From a virus: a DNA stretch of 64,000 bases. Location of the stretch: IMG/VR virus record IMGVR_UViG_3300031857_013798, positions 62,001-126,000 of that record; one strand, written 5' to 3'. The notes beneath the pieces were generated by a model, which saw nothing but the letters and a program-made list of their open reading frames with translations, was not told the origin of the DNA and ran no database searches. Made by a program: the position numbers and the translations under genes. Positions 1 through 7,341 of this stretch are shown one piece after another (the stretch's first letter is position 1; every line of letters starts with the position of its first letter).

Positions 1-503
1 TTTTACAGCCAATCAATGAAGAATATGGCACAGCAATTGATGTGGTTGACAAATACAACTCAGACAATCATGCTTTCTATTCAGCACGAGATGTGAACAA
101 TGTGCTGGTCAGAATGCATTTGGCCAACAGTTTTCACGATGCAGCAGTGTACAGAAACAATCAAGGACAATTTGCACTGCATGATTCAGACCCTTTTTTT
201 GCACATCAAGCCTGCGGGTTTGCTCAGTACAAATGCTATCATTTCATTCGTGGCCAACTGTACAAATGCGGGCCAGTGGCCCTGATGCCTGAATTTGACC
301 AACAGCACAATCTAGCAATCAGCGACCAAGATCGACTGTTATTAAACAGCTATCAACCGCTGACAGTGAATGACTGGCCAGGTCCTGCTGTGGACTGGCT
401 GGCACGATTAGATGACCCTATTGCACAGTGCAAATTTTGCCCTACTATTACCAAACAAAACATCACAATTTACCCCACGGTCAAAGGCCGCAATGCATCA
501 TAA
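1..503 (+). CDS. Radical SAM protein, SPASM-like C-terminal part (5' truncated)
   Basis: The reading frame is open from base 3 of the window, so the true start lies upstream; a GTG at 42 is internal. The visible 167 residues look like the C-terminal Fe-S (SPASM/twitch) part of a radical SAM enzyme, with cysteines in CGFAQYKC, LYKCGP and a final CKFCPT pair, in the arrangement used to bind auxiliary [4Fe-4S] clusters. The CX3CX2C radical SAM motif would be in the missing part. A second radical SAM gene of similar style lies on the minus strand near 28.2-29.3 kb. The substrate is unknown; peptide or glycan modification is possible. Confidence 0.55.
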   Translation, partial: LQPINEEYGTAIDVVDKYNSDNHAFYSARDVNNVLVRMHLANSFHDAAVYRNNQGQFALHDSDPFFAHQACGFAQYKCYHFIRGQLYKCGPVALMPEFDQQHNLAISDQDRLLLNSYQPLTVNDWPGPAVDWLARLDDPIAQCKFCPTITKQNITIYPTVKGRNAS

Positions 504-532
504 AACCAAAAACCACAACACAGTGTTTTTGC

Positions 533-540
533 CATAAATA
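533..540 (+). promoter_or_regulatory. T4-type late promoter CATAAATA
   Basis: CATAAATA lies in the 42-bp gap after the stop at 503. Its last A is 6 nt before the ATG at 546. T4 late promoters (TATAAATA, -13 to -6) start transcription about 6 nt downstream of the last A, so the transcript would begin at the start codon itself. No Shine-Dalgarno sequence is visible. Confidence 0.55.
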
Positions 541-545
541 ATCAC

Positions 546-1142
546 ATGCAAACCAAGAACGCACACGGCATCAACGACAAAGAACTGTTCAAAAATCACG
601 AAGATTATTGGCAGGTAGCCGACAATATTCGCAACATCTACATGAGCGACGGCAGTCTTACCACGCTGTTGGACTTTGAGCGTGTGCTGGACGAATTAGA
701 TATCTATGCATTTCGCAACTGGGCCATTGGCGAACTGGTACAAGGCCCGGATATTGGCAAGTACACAGTGGGCTGTATTTTCATGTGGCCTGAAAAGCTC
801 ATGCCCGACCCACGTGGTGGTCGACGCTTGTTGCCATTTGACTGCGAAATAAAGTACAAAAAGCAAAAGATCAAGATTCCCATCAAAATTACAGACCCAT
901 CAGACTACCGCCCGGGTACCAAAAAAGCCAAGATCATGGAACGTGATGTATGGCTGGTAGAAATAGTCATGCCCAAGGCCTTAATGAGTGAAATACGTAC
1001 AGGTTCCATTGAAATGGAAGACGAGGACATTGACCTCGGAGATTTAGATGATGCCTACGAGCAGGATCTAGATCAAGAAGCCAATCAAAGTGATTCACAA
1101 GCAAATGATGCACAACAACAACTCTCACAACCCTCTGCTTGA
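546..1142 (+). CDS. Conserved T4-like phage protein, function unknown
   Basis: This 198-residue protein has a globular N-terminal part (residues 1-150, with EDYWQVADNIRNIYMSDGS and MPDPRGGRRLL) followed by a strongly acidic, Gln/Asn-rich tail. From memory, similar proteins occur in cyanophages and related T4-like marine phages, always paired with the next gene. The last 38 bases overlap the next gene in another frame. The acidic tail suggests a binding or assembly role, but no catalytic motif is visible. Confidence 0.7.
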   Translation: MQTKNAHGINDKELFKNHEDYWQVADNIRNIYMSDGSLTTLLDFERVLDELDIYAFRNWAIGELVQGPDIGKYTVGCIFMWPEKLMPDPRGGRRLLPFDCEIKYKKQKIKIPIKITDPSDYRPGTKKAKIMERDVWLVEIVMPKALMSEIRTGSIEMEDEDIDLGDLDDAYEQDLDQEANQSDSQANDAQQQLSQPSA

Positions 1143-1662
1143 AGGTCTACAGTATCGTGACCTCGACGGCATAATGAAGCCCACTATTCACGTGGATGAA
1201 TTCAGCTCAAAAATGGGCGACGACGAAGACATCATTGTGCTGAGCTTTTTTGTGCGTGACAAAGCCGCTGCCAAGGATCTTGTGGCGTGGTTTGAAAAAG
1301 GCTATGATTTTGTGCTGGACGCTGACCGTTCACCCGGCGAAATCAAACCCAACAGATACTTGGTTTATCTGGAAATACGCAGACGCAGTTCAGCCCCACA
1401 GCATGTGCAAACACTGCTGGATGATCTTTCCACGCTCACAGAGTATGAACCCGACGACTGGATGGTACACTACAACAATGGCAAATTTTCCTGGGACGAA
1501 CAGGTGTTTGCTGACACTGTGCCACTCACGCCAGACGCTTATAGAAAAAGCACAGATCAGGATCTAAATGAATGGCGAGCAGCCGCTGGCCTGCCTGAAA
1601 AACAAATTCACGCAGTCAAGCGTGATCTGCGCGAACTTCAAGCCGCTGCTGGTTTGCTGTAA
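1105..1662 (+). CDS. Conserved T4-like phage protein, partner of the preceding gene
   Basis: About 185 residues, soluble, with the segment IHVDEFSSKMGDDEDIIVLSF followed by a region rich in aromatic and charged residues. The start is uncertain: GTG 1090, ATG 1105, ATG 1108 and ATG 1174 are all in frame and no clear ribosome site decides between them; 1105 gives a 38-nt overlap with the gene before, consistent with translational coupling. I recall homologues in T4-like cyanophages next to the same neighbour. No enzyme motif is recognised. Confidence 0.65.
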   Translation: MMHNNNSHNPLLEGLQYRDLDGIMKPTIHVDEFSSKMGDDEDIIVLSFFVRDKAAAKDLVAWFEKGYDFVLDADRSPGEIKPNRYLVYLEIRRRSSAPQHVQTLLDDLSTLTEYEPDDWMVHYNNGKFSWDEQVFADTVPLTPDAYRKSTDQDLNEWRAAAGLPEKQIHAVKRDLRELQAAAGLL

Positions 1663-1675
1663 ACAAAATAAAGAC

Positions 1676-1700
1676 GCCCCAATTCAGCGGGCTCTTTTTT
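1676..1700 (+). terminator. Possible weak intrinsic terminator
   Basis: A short GCCC/GGGC stem with a 9-nt loop is followed by TCTTTTTT, directly after the stop at 1662. The stem is only 4 bp, so this is tentative. Confidence 0.35.
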
Positions 1701-1753
1701 GAACGTTTCCAATCGCAAATTGTAGCGTTCAGCAAATGCATTTACTATTTCAA

Positions 1754-2668
1754 ATGTCCACAAAAAAGATTGTGATTCGTACAGCTGATGTGCCGCCTTT
1801 TCTGTCAGTGTTTTCATACATAAAATTACGCACCAACATTGAACGACTGTTTCGACGCCTGCCCCAACCAGCAAATCAAGTGCATGAGTGTGAGTTGAAT
1901 TATCCTGTTGGCGCACTGCAACAGGCAGCTGAACAGGCTCTTGCACTGTATGGCAGCTACGGCTGGTTGAGCAGGCAAGGACGATCACGCAGTTCATATC
2001 AGTCACTGAGTTTGACACACAATCCCCACATACGTGATCCTGCTGTGACAGAATTCAATTCCACCCTGGGTTCAAGTTTTATTAACAATCAATCATTTTT
2101 TTATGGCAACGTGCGCACTTGGTTGGCCTTGCGTGGTCGTTTAAAAAATTCATACTATGACAGCTATGCATTCAATCAGCCCAACACAGTGGCACGTGAA
2201 CAATTTGGTGATTTGTTGAGTCATTTTCCAAGAACTCTAATAAGATCGCGACTGAGTGTGATTCGTGCTCATGCACAAGACAGTACAAATCCTGAATATC
2301 TACTGCACAAAGACGAGCCTGTGTATGAAAATGTCAGAATAAACATACCTTTAACTCAATCGCCTGATCATTATTTGCAGTACCGCGGTGAGGATATCAA
2401 TTTACAATTGGGCCGGGCCTACACCTGGGACACCAATCAGTCCCATCGAGTGCATGGTGTGGATAGCGCAGACAGAACCAATCTAGTGCTGGGATTTAGC
2501 CCTTGGTTTGATTATGACGCAGAACACGAGGCCTGGGTCAGCAATGAATACTACGGTGAATGCCACCCCATTGAAATGGTGCAAAATGGTTGGGTTGCAG
2601 ATATTTTAAAGGTCAAAGTTTCATCATTAAATAATTCAAAGGACACACTATGCCACAACGTATCTTAA
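1754..2668 (+). CDS. Aspartyl/asparaginyl hydroxylase-like 2OG-Fe(II) oxygenase
   Basis: About 304 residues. The C-terminal half carries the pattern of a 2-oxoglutarate/Fe(II) dioxygenase: an HKDEP segment (H-x-D metal ligands), RINIPLTQ, then WDTNQSHRVHG with the distal histidine, and RTNLVLGFSPW. This order is typical of aspartyl/asparaginyl beta-hydroxylase-like proteins, which hydroxylate peptide side chains or small molecules. The in-frame ATG at 1736 is an alternative start. The 3' end overlaps the next gene by 19 bases. The substrate is unknown. Confidence 0.6.
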   Translation: MSTKKIVIRTADVPPFLSVFSYIKLRTNIERLFRRLPQPANQVHECELNYPVGALQQAAEQALALYGSYGWLSRQGRSRSSYQSLSLTHNPHIRDPAVTEFNSTLGSSFINNQSFFYGNVRTWLALRGRLKNSYYDSYAFNQPNTVAREQFGDLLSHFPRTLIRSRLSVIRAHAQDSTNPEYLLHKDEPVYENVRINIPLTQSPDHYLQYRGEDINLQLGRAYTWDTNQSHRVHGVDSADRTNLVLGFSPWFDYDAEHEAWVSNEYYGECHPIEMVQNGWVADILKVKVSSLNNSKDTLCHNVS

Positions 2669-3444
2669 TCATGGGCCTGCCAGGCTCGGGTAAAACCACA
2701 CTGGCACGGGAATTGCAAGCACAGCTAGAAGCAGCTGGCAAGCAAGTGGGTTGGCTGAACGCAGACGAAATCCGCGAACAGTACAATGACTGGGACTTTT
2801 CAGAAGCCGGGCGTATTCGTCAAGCACGAAGAATGCGTGAACTAGCAGACAAGCTCACAGCATATGACTACATGATAGCAGACTTTGTGGCACCCTTGGT
2901 GGAAATGCGCAATGTGTTCAAAGCAGATTGGACTGTATGGGTAGACACCATCCGTGAAGGTCGATATGCTGATACCAATGCCATGTTTGTGGAACCCGAA
3001 GTGTACGACTTTCGCATAAATGAACAGAACTGTGAGAAATGGGCGGACTTCATTAAAGAGCACATTATCGACAATCGTCGACGTCCTGTGTTTGATTTCA
3101 AACGAGAAACTGTGCAAATGCTGGGTCGCTGGCAGCCCTGGCATGACGGCCATCGTGCGTTATTTGAACGCCTGCTAGAACGCACAGGGCAGGTTGTTAT
3201 TCAAGTGCGTGATGTACAGGGCTGGCAGGGTTCTAATCCGTTTGAAGTGGAACGAGTGAAATCATTTATTCGACGTGACTTAGATCCTCTGTATCAAGGC
3301 CAGTATGAAATACAAGTTGTGCCCAACATTGTGCATATTGGCTGGGGTCGCGGCGTGGGCTATTCAGCCGGCGAAGAGTCATTTGACGAAGCAATCACAG
3401 ATATTTCAGCCACAAAAATTCGCAAAGAATTAGGATTAAAGTGA
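2650..3444 (+). CDS. APS kinase-like / HIGH-type nucleotidyltransferase fusion
   Basis: Residues 1-150 are a P-loop kinase of the adenylylsulfate kinase (CysC) type: GLPGSGKTT at 9-17, LNADEIRE, and a DFVAP segment. Residues about 155-264 form a second domain of the HxGH nucleotidyltransferase superfamily: GRWQPWHDGH and a C-terminal ISATKIR signature, closest by eye to NMN adenylyltransferase-like proteins. ATP sulfurylase is in the same superfamily, so the fusion might make PAPS from ATP and sulfate, but this is inference. It is followed by a DUF2061 gene, and a sulfotransferase-like gene lies near 38.4 kb. Confidence 0.7.
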   Translation: MPQRILIMGLPGSGKTTLARELQAQLEAAGKQVGWLNADEIREQYNDWDFSEAGRIRQARRMRELADKLTAYDYMIADFVAPLVEMRNVFKADWTVWVDTIREGRYADTNAMFVEPEVYDFRINEQNCEKWADFIKEHIIDNRRRPVFDFKRETVQMLGRWQPWHDGHRALFERLLERTGQVVIQVRDVQGWQGSNPFEVERVKSFIRRDLDPLYQGQYEIQVVPNIVHIGWGRGVGYSAGEESFDEAITDISATKIRKELGLK

Positions 3445-3644
3445 CCGACAGCAATGGTCGTAGTCTAGTAAAAACTCTGACCTGGCGCATTACTGGCAGC
3501 GCCAGCACATTTACCATTGCGTATTTAATTACTGGTAGTTTTGGAATTAGCTCGGTCATTGCATTTGTGCAAATGGGTGTGAATACTGTGCTGTATTGGT
3601 TGCATGAACGGGCCTGGGCTCGGGTATCCTGGGGGCGCAACTAA
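3441..3644 (+). CDS. DUF2061 small membrane protein
   Basis: 67 residues starting at GTG 3441, overlapping the previous stop by 4 bases (GTGA). It has the DUF2061 layout: a basic R/K-TLTWR start, two hydrophobic helices (about 18-34 and 38-54) and a C-terminal HERAW...WGR motif. Its function is unknown; I recall DUF2061 proteins near or fused to APS kinases. A second copy is at 58015-58197. Confidence 0.75.
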   Translation: MTDSNGRSLVKTLTWRITGSASTFTIAYLITGSFGISSVIAFVQMGVNTVLYWLHERAWARVSWGRN

Positions 3645-3647
3645 ATA
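3641..3647 (+). promoter_or_regulatory. Late-promoter-like CTAAATA
   Basis: CTAAATA overlaps the stop of the DUF2061 gene; its last A is exactly 6 nt before the ATG at 3653. Because the TAA is also a stop codon, chance is possible here. Confidence 0.4.
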
Positions 3648-3652
3648 ATGGC

Positions 3653-4123
3653 ATGTGGATTTTACATTTTCTTCCTGATGCCTTGATCTTATGGTTTTGT
3701 AACATCCTGTTATTAGCGGGCCTTGTGCTTACTGTAGCAGGATTTTTTGCGCATCGTATTCCTCTAGTGTGGCAATATCAGTTGCCCTTTAAAGTCCTGG
3801 GCATTGCACTTTTGGTGCTAGGAGTTTACTTTCGCGGCGGATACGCAGTGGAAGCAGAATGGCGCGAGCGTGTGGCTGAAGTGGAACAAAAACTAAAGAT
3901 TGCTGAAGCTGAAAGCGCACGGGAAAATGTAAAGATTGTGGAACGAGTTGTGAAGAAAACTGAATACATCACTCGTAGAGGTCAAGACATCATACAGTAT
4001 ATTGACAGAGAAATAGTCAAGTACGATGTAAAATTTGCACCTGGTGGACAGTGTGAAATTCCTCGAGAATTCATTACCACTATAAATCGTGCAGCGGAGG
4101 CACCAAAAAATGAAACTAAATGA
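3653..4123 (+). CDS. Putative i-spanin (Rz-like) inner-membrane lysis protein
   Basis: 156 residues with two hydrophobic segments (about 9-30 and 46-60) followed by a long charged, coiled-coil-prone region and a C-terminal part with a single Cys. This resembles the inner-membrane subunit of a two-component spanin that links to an outer-membrane lipoprotein to fuse the membranes during lysis. A lipoprotein of Rz1 type and a GH19 endolysin follow at 5503-6422, supporting this. Two N-terminal helices instead of one is atypical, so the assignment is moderate. Confidence 0.5.
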   Translation: MWILHFLPDALILWFCNILLLAGLVLTVAGFFAHRIPLVWQYQLPFKVLGIALLVLGVYFRGGYAVEAEWRERVAEVEQKLKIAEAESARENVKIVERVVKKTEYITRRGQDIIQYIDREIVKYDVKFAPGGQCEIPREFITTINRAAEAPKNETK

Positions 4124-5501
4124 CGTAATACTAGAAGCAGCGTCGCCTGCTCAACAGGCAGCCATTGCTATTGCTAAAAAGAAAAAGGCCGGCATGGTCA
4201 AAGAACAACAGCTTGATGAATTTGCGCCGTTGTTGGCAGCAGGTGCAAGACTGTTCATGGCTGCTGCCCCAAAAATAGCACAGGTTCTTGGCCAAGCAGG
4301 ACAAGCAGGAGCTCGCGGTGCAGGTCAGGCTGCTCGAGCTGGCACAGAAATTGCAGCCAAGAATGCTGGAAAAATTGGCATGGGTGCTGGTGCTTACGAA
4401 ATTGGATCTTCTGTGGCAGACATTGCCAAAGATATTGCTGCCAAGGTGGGCACGGCCATTGACGAGAAAACATTGCTTGACCTGTCTGCTTTGGCTTTTA
4501 AATATGCCATCCCTGCTGGCATTGTGTTGGCTGTGTTGTATGGCGGCAAAAAAGCCATAGACTCCTTGTTTGACGAGCCCAAAGATCAGCAAGGTGTGGC
4601 GGAAGGCAAAGCTGATTACAACTTTGATATTGAGGATCTAAAACGTCTTGAACAAATCAGAGACTTGTCCACGTTGAAAGCACAGGCACTGGCATTGATC
4701 AGCAAGCCCAGTGCCAAGCCAATGAAACCAGAAAAAGTTGAATGGTTTAAAAATGCCCTGGAAAGAATGAACAGCCCTTTAAAAGTAATCAAACTCATGT
4801 ATGATTTGTTGCTGAGTGGCGAAGGTAATGCTGTAGTTGGTTCTAGATCGTCAATGAATCCCAACAGTTATCGTCAGCGATTTAGTGAGCAAGGTGTAGC
4901 GGAAGACTACAATGGCGAGTATGACGACGAAGCAGGCATGGCCGACAACAACTTAGAAACGCTACAACGTGCTGTAGAAGGTATTGACGATCTAATTCAA
5001 TCAGGTGATAACTTGCCTGAATGGTGTCAAGAAAAGATTGCTGTGGCCAAGTCAATGCTGGTTGCTGTGTGGGACTATATGTATTCAGAGGAAGCGTCAG
5101 ACGAAGTGGATCCCGAAGTGGATGAAATGTTTGAAGCCATGCAAGAGTTGGTAGCAGAAATGGCTGTGAAAAATCGTGTGAGCGAAGATCTAGTGTGGGA
5201 ACAGTTTGAAGCCATGCCGGACAATGTGCTGTATGAAACAGCCGCCTGGCGACGTAAAGAAGGCAAGAGCAAAAAAGGCGGATTAAACGCCAAAGGTGTG
5301 GCATCATATCGTAGAGAAAATCCTGGATCAAAATTGCAAATGGCCGTGACCACCAAGCCTTCAAAACTAAAGAAAGGCTCTAAGGCAGCAAAAAGACGCA
5401 AATCATTCTGCGCCAGAATGTCAGGCGTTAAAGGCCCAATGAAAAAACCCAACGGCAAACCCACACGCAAGGCTCTAGCATTGAGAAAATGGAACTGCTG
5501 A
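4110..5501 (+). CDS. Putative packaged virion protein with capsid-targeting-like N-terminus and DUF6321-like C-terminus
   Basis: 463 residues from ATG 4110, chosen because GGAGG lies at 4095-4099. The N-terminus MKLNDVILEA matches the style of T4 capsid-targeting peptides, cleaved after L-x-E. An EQQLDEF motif follows, then an Ala/Gly-rich amphipathic stretch and a hydrophobic helix (about 130-150). Two GVAEG/GVAED motifs (about residues 161 and 261) separate segments. The C-terminal 80 residues are basic and Cys-containing (AWRRKEGK, KSFCARMSG, KALALRKWNC), as in DUF6321. It sits inside the lysis cassette. Function unknown; a DNA-binding internal head protein is a reasonable guess. Confidence 0.6.
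   Translation: MKLNDVILEAASPAQQAAIAIAKKKKAGMVKEQQLDEFAPLLAAGARLFMAAAPKIAQVLGQAGQAGARGAGQAARAGTEIAAKNAGKIGMGAGAYEIGSSVADIAKDIAAKVGTAIDEKTLLDLSALAFKYAIPAGIVLAVLYGGKKAIDSLFDEPKDQQGVAEGKADYNFDIEDLKRLEQIRDLSTLKAQALALISKPSAKPMKPEKVEWFKNALERMNSPLKVIKLMYDLLLSGEGNAVVGSRSSMNPNSYRQRFSEQGVAEDYNGEYDDEAGMADNNLETLQRAVEGIDDLIQSGDNLPEWCQEKIAVAKSMLVAVWDYMYSEEASDEVDPEVDEMFEAMQELVAEMAVKNRVSEDLVWEQFEAMPDNVLYETAAWRRKEGKSKKGGLNAKGVASYRRENPGSKLQMAVTTKPSKLKKGSKAAKRRKSFCARMSGVKGPMKKPNGKPTRKALALRKWNC
4587..4907 (+). repeat. Two copies of the QGVAEG-coding motif
   Basis: The nucleotide core CAAGGTGTRGCGGAAG occurs at 4590-4605 and 4890-4905, both in frame as QGVAE, within the 4110-5501 gene. The spacer codes for about 95 unrelated residues. 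The same core recurs near 22-23 kb. Confidence 0.75.
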
Positions 5502-5502
5502 C

Positions 5503-5811
5503 ATGAAAAATCAACAGGATCAACAACTTGTTTCCAGTTTGATTATATTTGCAATTGTTGTGATGCTGATGTTGGCCATCACTGGGTGCAGCACTGTGGT
5601 GCCTGTTGTGGCCAAGTTTCCAGATGCACCCGGACGATCAGCCATGGTGCCGTGCCCACAACTGGAACAGATTCCAGGTGAAGCTCGACTCAGTGACGTT
5701 GGTCGAACTGTGGTACAAAACTACACCACTTACTATGCTTGTGCTGTGAAAGCAGATGCTTGGATTGAGTGGTACTCAGTACAGAAAAAAATATTTGAAG
5801 GTGCAAAATGA
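5503..5811 (+). CDS. Putative o-spanin (Rz1-like) lipoprotein
   Basis: 102 residues with a basic N-terminus, a hydrophobic signal helix (about 10-27) and a lipobox LAITGC, so the mature protein should be lipidated at Cys28. The mature part has two further Cys and the pattern LSDVGRTVVQNY...WIEWYSVQKK, which I associate with phage Rz1-like lysis proteins next to endolysins. It starts 1 nt after the previous stop and overlaps the endolysin start by 4 nt (ATGA), so it is translated with it. With 3653-4123 it would form the spanin complex. Confidence 0.65.
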   Translation: MKNQQDQQLVSSLIIFAIVVMLMLAITGCSTVVPVVAKFPDAPGRSAMVPCPQLEQIPGEARLSDVGRTVVQNYTTYYACAVKADAWIEWYSVQKKIFEGAK

Positions 5812-6422
5812 GCATACTATCCGTACAACAACTAAAACAAATGGTAAAGAATCCCCACATTGATCACTGGCACGAAGCCCTAGATCAACTGTTAGATGAC
5901 TACGGCATTGACACACCCCTACGTGTGGCACATTTTGTTGCACAATGCGCTCATGAGTCAGGAAATTTTATTTTCATCAAAGAAAATCTCAACTACAAAG
6001 CCGCAAGCCTACAAAAAGTTTTCCCCAAGTATTTCCCCACAGCTGAATTGGCTGCACAGTATGCCAACCGGCCTGAACGTATTGCCAACAGAGTCTATGC
6101 CAATAGAATGGGCAACGGCGACGAAGCATCAGGCGATGGCTGGCGCTATTGTGGTCGTGGGCTAATACAGTTGACAGGCAAGGACAACTACACATTCTTT
6201 GCAGGCAGCCTGAGTATTTCTGAAGCCGAAGCCGCAGAATATCTAGCCACTTTTGAAGGTGCCGCACAGTCAGCTTGTTGGTACTGGGAACAGAACAATC
6301 TAAATAGATTTGCAGATGCCAATGACGCAAAAGGTCTAACACGGGCCATCAACGGTGGCTACATTGGTCTTGAGGATCGCATCAAACACACTGAACATGC
6401 ACTGCATGTGTTGGGAGCCTAA
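5808..6422 (+). CDS. Endolysin, glycoside hydrolase family 19 (chitinase-like)
   Basis: 204 residues. Seen: CAHESGNF with the likely catalytic Glu, a RVYANRMGNGDEASGDGWRY segment, GRGLIQLTGKDNY, and TRAINGG near the C-terminus, all standard GH19 phage lysozyme-type features. It hydrolyses peptidoglycan glycan strands. No signal peptide or transmembrane helix is visible, so release should depend on the holin at 9950-10486. It directly follows the o-spanin gene. Confidence 0.9.
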   Translation: MSILSVQQLKQMVKNPHIDHWHEALDQLLDDYGIDTPLRVAHFVAQCAHESGNFIFIKENLNYKAASLQKVFPKYFPTAELAAQYANRPERIANRVYANRMGNGDEASGDGWRYCGRGLIQLTGKDNYTFFAGSLSISEAEAAEYLATFEGAAQSACWYWEQNNLNRFADANDAKGLTRAINGGYIGLEDRIKHTEHALHVLGA

Positions 6423-6584
6423 ATGCCATTAGCAATTGGTGGGGGCATATCCATTGGTGGGGGCATAAGTGTTGCAGTTGCACCGCCCACACCTTCGGCC
6501 ACATCCATTACCACAGAGTCGGATGATCCCATCACAACAGAATTGGCAAACTCGCCGCCCAGCGACGAGATTATTACAGAATAA
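6423..6584 (+). CDS. Small glycine-rich protein with the GGGISIGGGI motif
   Basis: 53 residues starting immediately after the endolysin stop. The N-terminus MPLAIGGGISIGGGIS is a doubled G-x-G-I pattern shared with proteins at 8891 and 9623; the rest is Ser/Thr/Pro-rich and acidic. It is probably a small virion protein. No other similarity is recognised. Confidence 0.55.
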   Translation: MPLAIGGGISIGGGISVAVAPPTPSATSITTESDDPITTELANSPPSDEIITE

Positions 6585-6593
6585 GGAAAGCAC

Positions 6594-7340
6594 ATGCCCA
6601 TTAAAATATCACAACTAACTTCACTAGCCGCAATGACTGATGCAGCCATTGTGCCAGTGGTCAGCAGTGGAGTTACCTATCAAATTTCAGGCAGCAACTT
6701 GAAAACATATTTTTCTTCTGTGACCGGCAACATCACAGGCGGCAACTTGAACACAGGCGGCTTGGTTACAGCCACAGGCAACGTGAACACAGCATCAGGC
6801 GTGTTGGCCACTGGCAATGTGCGTGGTGGCAACGTAACGTCTGTGGCCCTGGTACAAGGCGCCACAGTGAGTGCCACAGGTAATGTACAAGCTGGCAACC
6901 TCAACACCACAGGATTGATTTCTGCTACAGGAACCATCACATCTGGCGCTAATATCATTGGTAGTTTCTTTGTGGGCAATGGATCACAGTTGACTGGAAT
7001 TTCAGGTGGAGTGGCATCACTCAGCGGCAACTTGTCCGGCAACCTAGTAGGTAATGGATTTGGAGCAGATGCATTTAGTTTTGTCAGCGTTACTGGCAAC
7101 GTAACAGCCGCAAACTTTATAGGTGGCGGCGCAGGCACACCCACACTGAGTTCAGCCACAAACTTGGATCTGTCAGCTGTGTCAGCAGTTAGAGTAGTTG
7201 GCGGTGGCACGTTCCGACTGCCTAGTTTAACCACAGCACAAATTGCCAACACAATTGCAGCCAATGGTGACATGATTTACAACTCATCTACTAACAAGTT
7301 TCAGGGTTACGAAAATGGTGCCTGGGCCAATTTAATTTAA
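6594..7340 (+). CDS. Repetitive tail-fibre/structural protein
   Basis: 248 residues, SD AAGGAAA at 6584-6590. The centre is made of short beta-rich repeats of the form ATGNVxxGNLNTxGL, giving a low-complexity Gly/Asn/Thr sequence typical of beta-helical tail fibres in T4-like marine phages. The C-terminus (GDMIYNSSTNKFQGYENGAWANL) is a motif common at the tips of phage fibres. It is likely a trimeric fibre or decoration protein, in a run of virion genes. Confidence 0.75.
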   Translation: MPIKISQLTSLAAMTDAAIVPVVSSGVTYQISGSNLKTYFSSVTGNITGGNLNTGGLVTATGNVNTASGVLATGNVRGGNVTSVALVQGATVSATGNVQAGNLNTTGLISATGTITSGANIIGSFFVGNGSQLTGISGGVASLSGNLSGNLVGNGFGADAFSFVSVTGNVTAANFIGGGAGTPTLSSATNLDLSAVSAVRVVGGGTFRLPSLTTAQIANTIAANGDMIYNSSTNKFQGYENGAWANLI

Positions 7341-7341
7341 T

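Noticed and set aside
42-503. GTG at 42 as the start of the first gene
   Set aside because: The frame is open and protein-like from base 3, so the gene continues off the left edge.
6680-7273. Long minus-strand frame opposite the repetitive fibre gene
   Set aside because: A shadow of the repetitive Gly/Asn/Thr sequence; the plus-strand protein is clearly fibre-like.
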